Source: Streptacidiphilus albus JL83 (lineage in GTDB: Bacteria; Actinomycetota; Actinomycetes; Streptomycetales; Streptomycetaceae). From it: a DNA stretch of 64,000 nt. Below the pieces are notes generated by a model, which was not told the origin of the DNA, did no database searches, and saw only the letters and a list, made by a program, of their open reading frames with translations. Within the stretch, counting starts at the first letter, position 1, and each line of letters starts with the position of its first letter. The DNA lies in NCBI RefSeq assembly GCF_000744705.1, contig NZ_JQML01000001.1, positions 5,528,017 to 5,592,016 of the forward strand, written 5' to 3'. Made by a program: the position numbers and the translations under genes. Of this stretch, positions 16,196 to 26,307 are shown in pieces.

Positions 16196-16774
16196 GTGAG
16201 CGAGGAACTGGACGGTCCGTGGCTGGTCGTGGGTCTGGGCAATCCCGGCCCCGAGTACGCGGGGAACCGGCACAACATCGGTTTCATGGTGGCTGATCTG
16301 CTGGCGGGGCGGATGGGTGCGCGGTTCAAGGCGCACAAGAGCCGCAACCAGGTCGCCGAGGGGCGGCTGGCGGGGCGGCGGGTGGTGCTGGCGAAGCCGC
16401 TGTCCTTCATGAACCTCTCGGGTGGACCGGTGACGGCGCTGCGGGATTTCTACAAGGTGCCGGTGGACCGGTTGGTGGTGGTCCACGACGAGCTGGACAT
16501 CGACTATGCGGCGCTGCGGCTGAAGAAGGGCGGCGGCGACAACGGCCACAACGGGCTGAAGTCGCTGACGAAGTCGCTGGGGCCCGACTACTTCCGGGTC
16601 CGGGCCGGGGTGGGGCGTCCGCCGGGGCGGATGGAGGTCGCGGACTTCGTGCTGAAGGACTTCTCCTCGACCGAGCGCAAGGAGTTGGACTGGTTCGTGG
16701 ACCGGGCGGCGGATGCCGTGGAGGCGCTGCTGACGGAGGGCCTGGAGCGGGCGCAGACGACGTACAACTCCTGA
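16196..16774 (+). CDS. pth: Peptidyl-tRNA hydrolase
   Basis: Releases peptides from prematurely dropped peptidyl-tRNA. With the GTG at 16196 it has 192 residues; GGGAGG lies at a good distance from this codon but directly abuts the in-frame ATG at 16187, so the GTG is preferred. The signature [18 protein letters not shown] contains the catalytic His26. [21 protein letters not shown] and [14 protein letters not shown] follow, all family-typical. Confidence 0.96.
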   Translation: MSEELDGPWLVVGLGNPGPEYAGNRHNIGFMVADLLAGRMGARFKAHKSRNQVAEGRLAGRRVVLAKPLSFMNLSGGPVTALRDFYKVPVDRLVVVHDELDIDYAALRLKKGGGDNGHNGLKSLTKSLGPDYFRVRAGVGRPPGRMEVADFVLKDFSSTERKELDWFVDRAADAVEALLTEGLERAQTTYNS

Positions 16775-17343
16775 CCGCGGGTCGGGGGGCCGACCGCGGC
16801 GGTCCGATCCGTACGGCCCGACTGTCGCCGTGGGACCGCCGCCGCGCGACTGCCGCCGCCCGACCGCCGCCGCGCGGCTGCCGCCGCCCGACCGCCGCCG
16901 CGCGGCTGCCGCCGCCCGACGGCCCGGCCCGATCCCGGGGGCTCCGGCGCCACCGTGATCGGGTCGGCGGTGGCGGCGGGGTCGCGGCGGGGTCGCGCCG
17001 GGGTCGCGGCGTGCGGGATTCGGCGGATTCTTACCTGCCGTGGACCTTCCCGGGGCGAGGGGGCGCGGGTTGCGACTCGGCTGTGGGCGGGCTGGACGGT
17101 CCGGGCGAGGGTCCTCCCTGACGCTGGTCAGGCTGCCAAATCGTATACATGCCACCGCAGTTGATCTGAAGGTCAGTGGTGCTCCGGTGAAGAACTTCGC
17201 GGCGCGGCCATGAAATTTTTGATGCTTGTCTGCTTTGGTGACAATTGACATCCCTTGACTGGCAATTGACGATGTGATGTGTCCCTGAGAGGTGTGTGTC
17301 TCCTGGGACTGTGCACATCGGAAGTAGTTCAGTGAGGGGAAAC
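16775..17343. other. 569-base intergenic region, pth to surface protein
   Basis: The left part is GC-rich and repetitive (three 28-bp units at 16835-16918) with no convincing ORF. From about 17130 composition shifts to AT-richer, with two CAATTGAC copies (17242-17249 and 17264-17271). A TTGACA hexamer at 17245-17250 is a plausible -35 for the downstream secreted-protein gene; the matching -10 is weak. Confidence 0.5.
16835..16918. repeat. Three tandem copies of a 28-bp unit
   Basis: Units 16835-16862, 16863-16890 and 16891-16918 are nearly identical (the first differs by one base, GACTGCC against GGCTGCC) and consist of CCG-rich sequence. They lie 60-144 bases after pth. Confidence 0.85.
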
Positions 17344-18039
17344 ATGTCCATATCCCGGCGTGCCGTGACGGCGCGCTCCCTTGGTGTCACCGCTGCTGCG
17401 GCGGCGATCGCCTTGGGTGCTGCCGGCACCGCCTTCGCCTGCAACGCAGCGGACTTCACTCCGTCGGTCAGTTGCAACCAGGCGACGGGCCAGGCGCAGA
17501 TCACGGTCACCGAGTCGGCGACCTACGGCGCCACGGTCTCGGTCTTCACCGACGCGGCCGAGCAGAACCAGGTGGGTACCACCCAGCAGATTGCCCCGGT
17601 CGACGAGGGCACGCCCAAGCCCGCGGTGGTTGACGTGCCGTGGCAGAAGACCGGTCCCTGGACCATCAAGGTCGTCGCCACCGACAACAACACCCCGCAC
17701 ACGTTCAAGCTGTCGCTGGCCGCGCCCAGCGGTGACTGCGCCGCGCCCGCGCCGTCGAAGAGCGCGACGCCCCCCGCCTCGCCCTCTCCGTCCGCGAGCG
17801 TGTCGGCCACGGCCACCAGCAAGGCCCCGGCTCCGTCCGCCTCGGCCAGCGCGTCGCCGAGCAAGTCGGCCACGGCCACTGCTTCGCCGAGCGCCTCGGC
17901 GTCGACCGGTGCGGCTCTCGCCGAGACCGGTGGCGGCAGCGACAGTGGGATGCTGCTGGGCATCGCCGCCGGTCTGGTCGTGCTGGGCGGTGGCGCGGTG
18001 TTCGTCGTGCGTCGCCGTGCGGCTGCGGGTCGCCACTGA
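17344..18039 (+). CDS. Secreted cell-wall-anchored protein with LAETG sorting signal
   Basis: A 231-residue surface protein. The signal peptide (about 1-32, ending GTAFA) is followed by a small domain of about 100 residues with conserved Cys (ACNAADF, VSCNQ, GDCAAP), then a Ser/Ala/Pro/Thr-rich stalk (about 137-188). The sorting signal is LAETG at residues 192-196, with a hydrophobic segment and a RRRAAAGRH tail. LAXTG is the motif used by class E sortases of streptomycetes. Start ATG has GAGGGG upstream. The folded domain is not one I recognise; no sortase gene is in the window. Confidence 0.88.
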   Translation: MSISRRAVTARSLGVTAAAAAIALGAAGTAFACNAADFTPSVSCNQATGQAQITVTESATYGATVSVFTDAAEQNQVGTTQQIAPVDEGTPKPAVVDVPWQKTGPWTIKVVATDNNTPHTFKLSLAAPSGDCAAPAPSKSATPPASPSPSASVSATATSKAPAPSASASASPSKSATATASPSASASTGAALAETGGGSDSGMLLGIAAGLVVLGGGAVFVVRRRAAAGRH

Positions 18040-18060
18040 TCAGCACCCTGCTGACGGGCC

Positions 18061-18106
18061 GACGGCCCGCCTCCCCGGCCGGAAGTGGGCGGGGAGGCGG
18101 GCCGTC
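18061..18106. terminator. Bidirectional hairpin between surface protein and ppc
   Basis: Perfect 16-bp stem (GACGGCCCGCCTCCCC with GGGGAGGCGGGCCGTC) and 14-base loop in the 90-base gap between convergent genes; it can serve both. Confidence 0.85.
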
Positions 18107-18129
18107 GGTGTGTCGGTCGGTACTGCCGG

Positions 18130-20943
<2,814 letters not shown>

Positions 20944-21082
20944 GCTGGTGCTCCCTTGCAGGTGGGTGGGGCATCGGCTCTGCGGACCGCGCTGTCCGAC
21001 GCGACCAGCATAGGTGTGGGCATTGCCGGGGCCGAGGCGGCATTCGTATGCCGGACACGGGTCGTGGCGGGTCGGACCCGCT

Positions 21083-21127
21083 TGGGGGGCTAACCCCCAC
21101 GACCGGCGGATGGTCCTTCCGTAGGCT
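21083..21127 (+). promoter_or_regulatory. Kinase promoter with TGGGGG-N5-CCCCCA inverted repeat
   Basis: TGGGGG (21083-21088) and CCCCCA (21094-21099) flank GCTAA. A -10-like TAGGCT lies at 21122-21127, six bases before the ATG at 21134. There is no ribosome site, so the kinase mRNA is probably leaderless. A related GGGGTTAACCCC sits upstream of the second kinase (50195-50206). Confidence 0.5.
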
Positions 21128-21133
21128 GGGTCC

Positions 21134-22441
21134 ATGAGCATGGCGACGCCCTTGACGGGCGCGGGGGAGTCGGCGGGGCTGTGGCCGCGTCGGCGGAGTA
21201 TGTGGTTCGACCTGGTGGTCGCGGGTACGGCGGCGGTCGAGTGCGTGATCGGTGCGGCGGCGTTCGTCCGGAACCAGGGGTTCGGCGTGGGCTGGATGGT
21301 CGCGGTGGGGGTGTTCGGACTGTTCGCGAGTCTGACGCTGCTGCTGCGGCGGCGCTGGCCGCTGCTGCCGGTGGTGGCCGCGCTGTCGACGATTCCGCTG
21401 CAGTCGGGCTACGTACTGCTGATGGTGGGTCTGTACACGCTGGGCGCGTACCGGCCGGAGGGGGTGGCCGCGCGGTTCTCGGAGCGGCGGGCGATGTCGC
21501 TGCTGTGCGCGGTGGCGATCGCGGAGACGACGCTGGTGTCGGCGTTGACGATCGGCACCCAGCAGACGGAGGCGCTGCACAACGGCGTGCCGGAGTACGT
21601 GCTGCTGATCATGTCGGTGCTGGTGGCGGTGGGGATCACGGTCGCGCCGACGATGCTGGGCCTGTACGTGGGGGCGCGGCGGCGGTACTGGGAGGCGTTG
21701 AGCGAGCGCGCGGAGGGCCTGGAGACGGAGCTGGCGCTGCTGGCGGAGCAGGCGAGCGAGCGGGCGCAGCGCGCGCAGGTGGAGGAGCGGGCGCGGATCG
21801 CCCGGGAGATGCACGACGTGGTGGCGCACCGGGTGAGCCTGATGGTGGTGCACGCGGGGGCGCTGGAGCGGGTGGTGCACCGGGATCCGGACCGGGCGGC
21901 GGAGAGCGCGAAGCTGATGGGGGACATCGGCCGGCAGGCGCTGGACGAGTTGCGGCAGATCCTGGGAGTGCTGCGGACGGTGGAGTCCTCGCCGGTGAGC
22001 GGGCGGGAGGCGGCGGCGGTGCTGGCGGTGCCGACCTCGGACGGGCCGGGGCTCGGCGACATTCCGCGGCTGGTGGACGAGTCGCGGGCGACGGGGCTGC
22101 GGGTGCGGCTGACCGTGGGGGGCGCGCGTCGGGCGTTGAGCGCGGACACCGAGCGGACGGCGTACCGGGTGGTGCAGGAGGCGCTGACCAATGTGCTGAA
22201 GCATGCGCCGGGGGCGGATGCGGAGGTGGTGGTGGCGTACGTGCCGGGCGGTGTGGCGCTGGCGGTGTCCAACAGCTGCCCGCTGGGCGACGGTCCGCCG
22301 GCCGGCCGTTCGCTGCCGAGCGGGGGGAACGGGCTGGTCGGGATGGAGGAGCGGGTGACCGCGCTGGGCGGGGTGTTCTCGGCCGGGGCGACCGGTGAGG
22401 GCGGGTTCCGGGTGGAGGCGAAGCTGTCGGTGGCACGGTAG
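21134..22441 (+). CDS. Two-component sensor histidine kinase (NarL-type partner class), orphan
   Basis: A 435-residue kinase: about five or six membrane segments (residues 24-180), a short coiled linker (about 185-218), the HisKA_3 dimerisation domain with phospho-His227 in [16 protein letters not shown], and an HATPase domain with N-box [14 protein letters not shown] and G-box [12 protein letters not shown]. Kinases of this class normally pair with LuxR-type regulators, but the next genes are a membrane protein and a GntR regulator. Translation probably starts without a leader (see promoter). The signal is unknown. Confidence 0.92.
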   Translation: MSMATPLTGAGESAGLWPRRRSMWFDLVVAGTAAVECVIGAAAFVRNQGFGVGWMVAVGVFGLFASLTLLLRRRWPLLPVVAALSTIPLQSGYVLLMVGLYTLGAYRPEGVAARFSERRAMSLLCAVAIAETTLVSALTIGTQQTEALHNGVPEYVLLIMSVLVAVGITVAPTMLGLYVGARRRYWEALSERAEGLETELALLAEQASERAQRAQVEERARIAREMHDVVAHRVSLMVVHAGALERVVHRDPDRAAESAKLMGDIGRQALDELRQILGVLRTVESSPVSGREAAAVLAVPTSDGPGLGDIPRLVDESRATGLRVRLTVGGARRALSADTERTAYRVVQEALTNVLKHAPGADAEVVVAYVPGGVALAVSNSCPLGDGPPAGRSLPSGGNGLVGMEERVTALGGVFSAGATGEGGFRVEAKLSVAR

Positions 22442-22463
22442 CGGGGCAGTCCAGCCGTGTGCC

Positions 22464-22495
22464 ACAATGCCTGCGACAATGCATTGGCACAATGC
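22464..22495. promoter_or_regulatory. Three ACAATGC repeats upstream of GntR operon
   Basis: ACAATGC recurs at 22464-22470, 22476-22482 and 22489-22495, spaced 12 and 13 bases. The middle copy is part of the perfect palindrome CAATGCATTG (22477-22486). The array ends 32 bases before the first gene of the operon, a good position for an operator of its own GntR protein. Confidence 0.5.
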
Positions 22496-22527
22496 ATGGG
22501 ACAAAGTGAGCGCGGGGGTGGCCGTCG

Positions 22528-23475
22528 ATGAGCGGTGCGGTGGTGGTGGGACTGGTCGCCGGGGCGGGGATGGTCCTGGGGACGGTCGTCGGCTGGCTGC
22601 GGCTGCGCCGGGACGCCCCGGCGGCGCGCTTCCGGCGGGCGGACCGGTGGGCCAGGGAGGCCGACCTCGCCCTGCCGCCGGAACTGGTGGCGCCGCTGTC
22701 GGACCGGCTGCGCCGGCGGGCCATGGCGACGGCGGTCGGCATGGCGGTGCTGGTGGCCCCGGTCTGGGGGATCACCGCCTGGTACAACGTCTCGCGGAAG
22801 CTCTACGCCTCGCCGTCGCCGTTCACCGGGCCGGGGCTGGTGGTCGTGGTGTTCGTGCCGACGCTGCTGGTCGGCGTCCTGGCGCACCTGTGGGACGTCG
22901 GGCACCAGCAGCGGCGGCCCGGCCCACGGGTGGCCCGCCTGGAGCGGGTGCGGCTCGGGAACGTGCTGCCGCTGTGGGCGATCCGGCTGACCCGGGGTGC
23001 GGCCGTGCTGCCCCCGCTGGCCGGCGCCGGGACCCAGCTGTGGCTCCAGCACTGCGGCTACGCCCGTGGGGCGGAGCTCTACGGATACGGCGCGGTGCTG
23101 CTGCTGTGCGTCCTCGGCGTCAACCTGGTCGAGCGGCAGCAGACGGTGGTCCTCAACGGGCCGCAGCGGGCCGGTTCGCCGCAGGAGCTCGCCTTCGACG
23201 ACGCCCTGCGGATCCAGACGGCGCTGATCCTCGGCGCGCTGCTGCCGGGCCTCTCCTGCCTGGCGTCCAGCCTGCTGCTGCAGTCGGTGTTCGACGCCGT
23301 TCCCTACGGCAGCACCGCGGGCCCGGACGCCCTGTACCCCTGGGTGCTGCTCAGCGTCGGCTGCACGGTGGGCCACCTGCTGATCGCGCGTCGGGCCGGC
23401 CGCCGGTACTACCGTGGTACGACGCCGGGGCTCCCTCCGGTCGAACCGCCGACCCCGGAGACCGTCCCGTGCTGA
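22528..23475 (+). CDS. Polytopic membrane protein of unknown function in a GntR operon
   Basis: A 315-residue protein with about seven hydrophobic segments (first at residues 3-22; others near 72-92, 97-120, 150-170, 190-207, 230-252 and 275-295) and a basic loop (ARFRRADRWAREADL). No catalytic motif is seen and I do not recognise the family. It overlaps the GntR gene by seven bases (GTGCTGA), so the two are translationally coupled. YtrA-type GntR regulators usually sit with membrane-transport or membrane-protein genes they control. Confidence 0.85.
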   Translation: MSGAVVVGLVAGAGMVLGTVVGWLRLRRDAPAARFRRADRWAREADLALPPELVAPLSDRLRRRAMATAVGMAVLVAPVWGITAWYNVSRKLYASPSPFTGPGLVVVVFVPTLLVGVLAHLWDVGHQQRRPGPRVARLERVRLGNVLPLWAIRLTRGAAVLPPLAGAGTQLWLQHCGYARGAELYGYGAVLLLCVLGVNLVERQQTVVLNGPQRAGSPQELAFDDALRIQTALILGALLPGLSCLASSLLLQSVFDAVPYGSTAGPDALYPWVLLSVGCTVGHLLIARRAGRRYYRGTTPGLPPVEPPTPETVPC

Positions 23476-23882
23476 TCGCCCTCGACCCCGCGTCGCCCGT
23501 GCCGCCGTTCGAGCAGATCCGGGCGCAGATCGCCGAGCTCGCCCGCAGCGGGGCGGCGCCGGTCGGGATGCGGCTGCCGACGGTGCGGCGGCTGGCGGAG
23601 GACCTGGGGCTGGCGGTGAACACCGTCGCCAAGGCGTACCGGGAGCTGGAGGCCGCCGGGGTGGTGGAGACCCGGGGCAGGCACGGCACCGTCGTGGCTG
23701 CCTCCGGCGACTCCTCGCGCCGGGCCGCCGCCCAGGGCGCGGCGGTGTACGCGGGGCTGGTGCGCGGCCTGGGCGTACCGCTCGACGAGGCCCGCGCGGT
23801 GGTGGACGCGGCGCTGCGGGACGCCTACGGCGAGGCCGGGGCCGTGGCGGGAGCCGGGCCGGCGGCGACCCGGCTGCCCTGA
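23469..23882 (+). CDS. GntR-family regulator, YtrA-like
   Basis: A 137-residue repressor: an N-terminal winged helix (PPFEQIRAQIAELARSG, then LPTVRRLAEDLGLAVNTVAKAYRELEAAGVVETRGRHGT split over about 35-80) and a short C-terminal helical tail of about 55 residues. The small effector region is the mark of the YtrA subfamily. Start GTG overlaps the upstream gene stop. It probably autoregulates through the ACAATGC repeats. Confidence 0.9.
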   Translation: MLIALDPASPVPPFEQIRAQIAELARSGAAPVGMRLPTVRRLAEDLGLAVNTVAKAYRELEAAGVVETRGRHGTVVAASGDSSRRAAAQGAAVYAGLVRGLGVPLDEARAVVDAALRDAYGEAGAVAGAGPAATRLP

Positions 23883-23947
23883 CGGCCCGGTGCGCGGCCC
23901 GGCGAGCGGCCCGGAAGACGGATTCAGAGCGCGGCCCGGCGCGCGGA

Positions 23948-24436
23948 TCAGAGCGCGTCGGCCAGGAACTGCAGCCGTTCCGGCGCGGTGCCGGTGATCA
24001 GCGCGGTCAGCGCCTGGTCCATGGTCCGGCCGAGGTACCACTCGCCGGTGTGGTCCAGGCTGTAGACCCGGCCCTCGGCGTCGATGACCAGCAGGGCCTG
24101 GCCGCCGCGCTCCTCGCCGAGCGGGGCCAGCGGCAGGTCCAGGGCCCGGCCGAGGTCGGCGAGGGTGCGCGGCTGGTGCAGGCCGGCCAGCGGGTTGATG
24201 GTGAACGGGGTGCGGGCGTGGTCCCGGCCGCCGCCCTCCAGGTCCACCGTCAGACCGCCGAACTCCGACCAGGCTTCGACGGCGGCCGGGAAGACCGAGT
24301 GCCGGGGGCCGTCCGGGGACTCGTGGTTGATCAGGGCGTCCGCCCACTGCTCGGCCCGGGGCAGCTGCCGACGGCCGGGGAACCAGCCCGCCTGGGTGAG
24401 CACGGAGGCGGCTTCGGCGGGAAATCGGACGTCCAT
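23948..24436 (-). CDS. SUKH-3-type immunity protein
   Basis: A 162-residue single-domain cytosolic protein. FPAAVEAWSEFGGLTVD, FTINPLAG and GRVYSLDHTGEWYLG match the SUKH-3 pattern of immunity proteins that bind and neutralise nucleic-acid-targeting toxins. It lies 112 bases downstream of the deaminase-like gene on the same strand, so the two form a toxin-immunity-like pair. Family assignment is from motif memory; the toxin partner is inferred from adjacency. Confidence 0.82.
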   Translation of the reverse strand: MDVRFPAEAASVLTQAGWFPGRRQLPRAEQWADALINHESPDGPRHSVFPAAVEAWSEFGGLTVDLEGGGRDHARTPFTINPLAGLHQPRTLADLGRALDLPLAPLGEERGGQALLVIDAEGRVYSLDHTGEWYLGRTMDQALTALITGTAPERLQFLADAL

Positions 24437-24548
24437 GGCGGTGGTTCCGTTCTGAGCGGTTCTGGTCGGCCCGGTGGGGGCGCCGCCGGAGCGGTGCGGG
24501 CCGAGGAGGTGCGGTCAGGCTGTCGGGAGAGTCCGGGTGCCGGGCGGG

Positions 24549-25010
24549 TCAGGCGGCGGGCAGCACGACGGTCTGCACCCCGAAGTGGGCGAGCAGCGCC
24601 GTGCAGGAGCGGCAGGGCGGCTGGTGGGTGCCGTGCGCGGGGTCTCCCACCTCGCGTATCCGCACAGTCGTCATCCGGGCCCCGCGCAGGGACTTCCGGG
24701 CGTCCGACTCGGTGAAGGGCTTGCGGGAGGCCCGCTTGGAGCGGCTCGCCTCGGCGCCGCCGAAGAACTGGGAGAGCAGCACCGTTTCCGGGCAGCGGCC
24801 GGTGAAGCGCTCCCGCTGGGCCGACGGCAGGGCGTCCAGGAACTCGGCGACCAGGGGGTGCAGCGGCGGGGGCGTCCCGTTCTTCTCGCCCACGTGGGTG
24901 TGGGTGTCGCCGCGCACGGAGAGGGCGGCGGCCACTATGGGCATCAGACTGTCCCGGCGCTGCCGCAGGAGTGGTGCGGCGGTCGTCGGTTGGCGTGCTT
25001 CGGTGTCCAC
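24549..25010 (-). CDS. YwqJ-type deaminase-fold protein
   Basis: A 153-residue protein starting at the GTG at 25008-25010 (GAGGACC upstream). It has the zinc-site layout of the cytidine-deaminase superfamily in YwqJ form: Cys73-x-Glu75 in GRCPETVLLSQF and the Pro-Cys133-x2-Cys136 motif PPCRSC near the C-terminus. There is no signal peptide or long delivery region, so this is a free-standing cytosolic domain, unlike polymorphic toxins carrying it as a C-terminal tip. It is followed by the SUKH-3 gene and is divergent from the WHH/SUKH genes. The nucleic-acid or nucleotide substrate is unknown. Confidence 0.8.
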   Translation of the reverse strand: MDTEARQPTTAAPLLRQRRDSLMPIVAAALSVRGDTHTHVGEKNGTPPPLHPLVAEFLDALPSAQRERFTGRCPETVLLSQFFGGAEASRSKRASRKPFTESDARKSLRGARMTTVRIREVGDPAHGTHQPPCRSCTALLAHFGVQTVVLPAA

Positions 25011-25262
25011 GTCGGTAGGTCCTCACTGTCCTCGCGCACGGCGGAGCAGGGACACTTGCCGCGCGGCAGCCCCCGTCGGTGAGGGCCGCCCACCGCTGCT
25101 GCAAGGGTCCAGCTTGCCAAATGCCCACTATGCGAGGGAAGTCGGGGTGCGGATCCGGGCGTGCGCGGGCAGCGCCCGGGCTTCCGGCACAGGCGGAGAT
25201 CCGGAGGCTGGACGCAGCCCCTAGTCTTGGACCGGCAGCCAGTTCCAGCAGGGGGCAACTCG

Positions 25263-26300
25263 ATGACGACAGGTCGGCCCAACGCGGCCTACGCCGGGCA
25301 GGTCGTGCACTTCCCCGATCCGTTGCGGTCCACCGCATACCCGAACGGGGTCCGGGTCGACGGCCGGGGTTTTCCGGACTTCGGTCCTTATGCGCGGGCG
25401 GTGGCCGAGGTCGCCGACCCGCCCGCCGGCTTCGGCGTGGACGAGTTGCGGCTGACCGACTACGTGTCGGCGAATGCCGCGCTCCACGCCTCCGGCCATG
25501 AATTGTGGGCTGACGCGGAGTCACCGGTGGTCACCCCGGCCGGGTGGACCTGGCACCACTCGGTCGGACCGGCCCAGCCGGGCAGCCGCCGGATGGAGCT
25601 GGTCCCGGTCGAGGTGAAATCGCTGCTCCGGCACCACGGCGGGCTGGTGCTGTCCACCGCCGACCATGCCAAGCGCGGCACCCGTCCGCTGCAGGAGCGG
25701 CGGCCGGTGCACTTCCCGTTGGCGCCGCTGCAGCCGCCGACCGGGGTCGCGGCCCCGGAGGGCGCGGAGTCGGCCGAGGGTGCGACCGCCGGCGGCGTCA
25801 GCGAGGCGCGGGTGCAGTCGGCCGAGGAGGGCCTCGGCTACAGCCTGCCGGGTGCGTTCCGGACGTTCCTGAAGGCGGCCGGCGGGCTGGCGCCCAAGGG
25901 CGTGGCGCTGAACACGGAGTTCGGCATCCTGGTCGACCAGCCGTTCCTCACGCTCGGTCAGGAGCGCTCCGTCAACGACCTGGTGTATGCCAACAAGTGC
26001 CTGCGCGACCATCTGACCAAGGACTACCTCGGCATCGGCTACGCCCAGGGCGGGCTGATCGCACTGAAGGTCAAGGGCGGCTCGATCGGCACGGTGTGGT
26101 TCCTGCCGCACGACGACGCCCGGGACGACGGCAGTCCGGAGCTGACGCCGGACCGGCGCTGCGAGCGGCTGCTGCTCCCCTGCGGCAACGACTTCGACGA
26201 CTTCCTGCTGCGGCTCGCGGGCAGCCCGCCCGAGCTGCAGACAGTGGCACAGCTGATGGTGGACGGCGGCTTCGCCCGCGCCGTCCCGGTGGAGGGGTGA
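25263..26300 (+). CDS. WHH nuclease-like domain fused to SUKH-1 (SMI1/KNR4) domain
   Basis: A 345-residue protein. About residues 1-130 resemble the WHH family of HNH/EndoVII-fold nucleases: Trp97-His98-His99 in GWTWHHS, then MELVPVEVKSLLRHHGG. In the family pattern as I remember it (LVP..IH....HTGG) the internal His is Lys here, so activity may be lost. After an Ala/Glu linker, residues about 180-340 are SUKH-1-like (LGYSLPGAFRTFLKAAGG, then TEFGILVDQPFLT and YLGIGYAQGG). Start ATG has AGGGGG upstream. The next gene begins seven bases after the stop, so it is an operon. A nuclease-like domain and its possible antidote are joined in one chain. Confidence 0.8.
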   Translation: MTTGRPNAAYAGQVVHFPDPLRSTAYPNGVRVDGRGFPDFGPYARAVAEVADPPAGFGVDELRLTDYVSANAALHASGHELWADAESPVVTPAGWTWHHSVGPAQPGSRRMELVPVEVKSLLRHHGGLVLSTADHAKRGTRPLQERRPVHFPLAPLQPPTGVAAPEGAESAEGATAGGVSEARVQSAEEGLGYSLPGAFRTFLKAAGGLAPKGVALNTEFGILVDQPFLTLGQERSVNDLVYANKCLRDHLTKDYLGIGYAQGGLIALKVKGGSIGTVWFLPHDDARDDGSPELTPDRRCERLLLPCGNDFDDFLLRLAGSPPELQTVAQLMVDGGFARAVPVEG

Positions 26301-26307
26301 GCCGGGC

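Noticed and set aside
20944-21141. N-terminal extension of PEP carboxylase
   Set aside because: It would overlap the divergent kinase start and promoter and has no PEPC similarity; GTG 20943 has a proper ribosome site.
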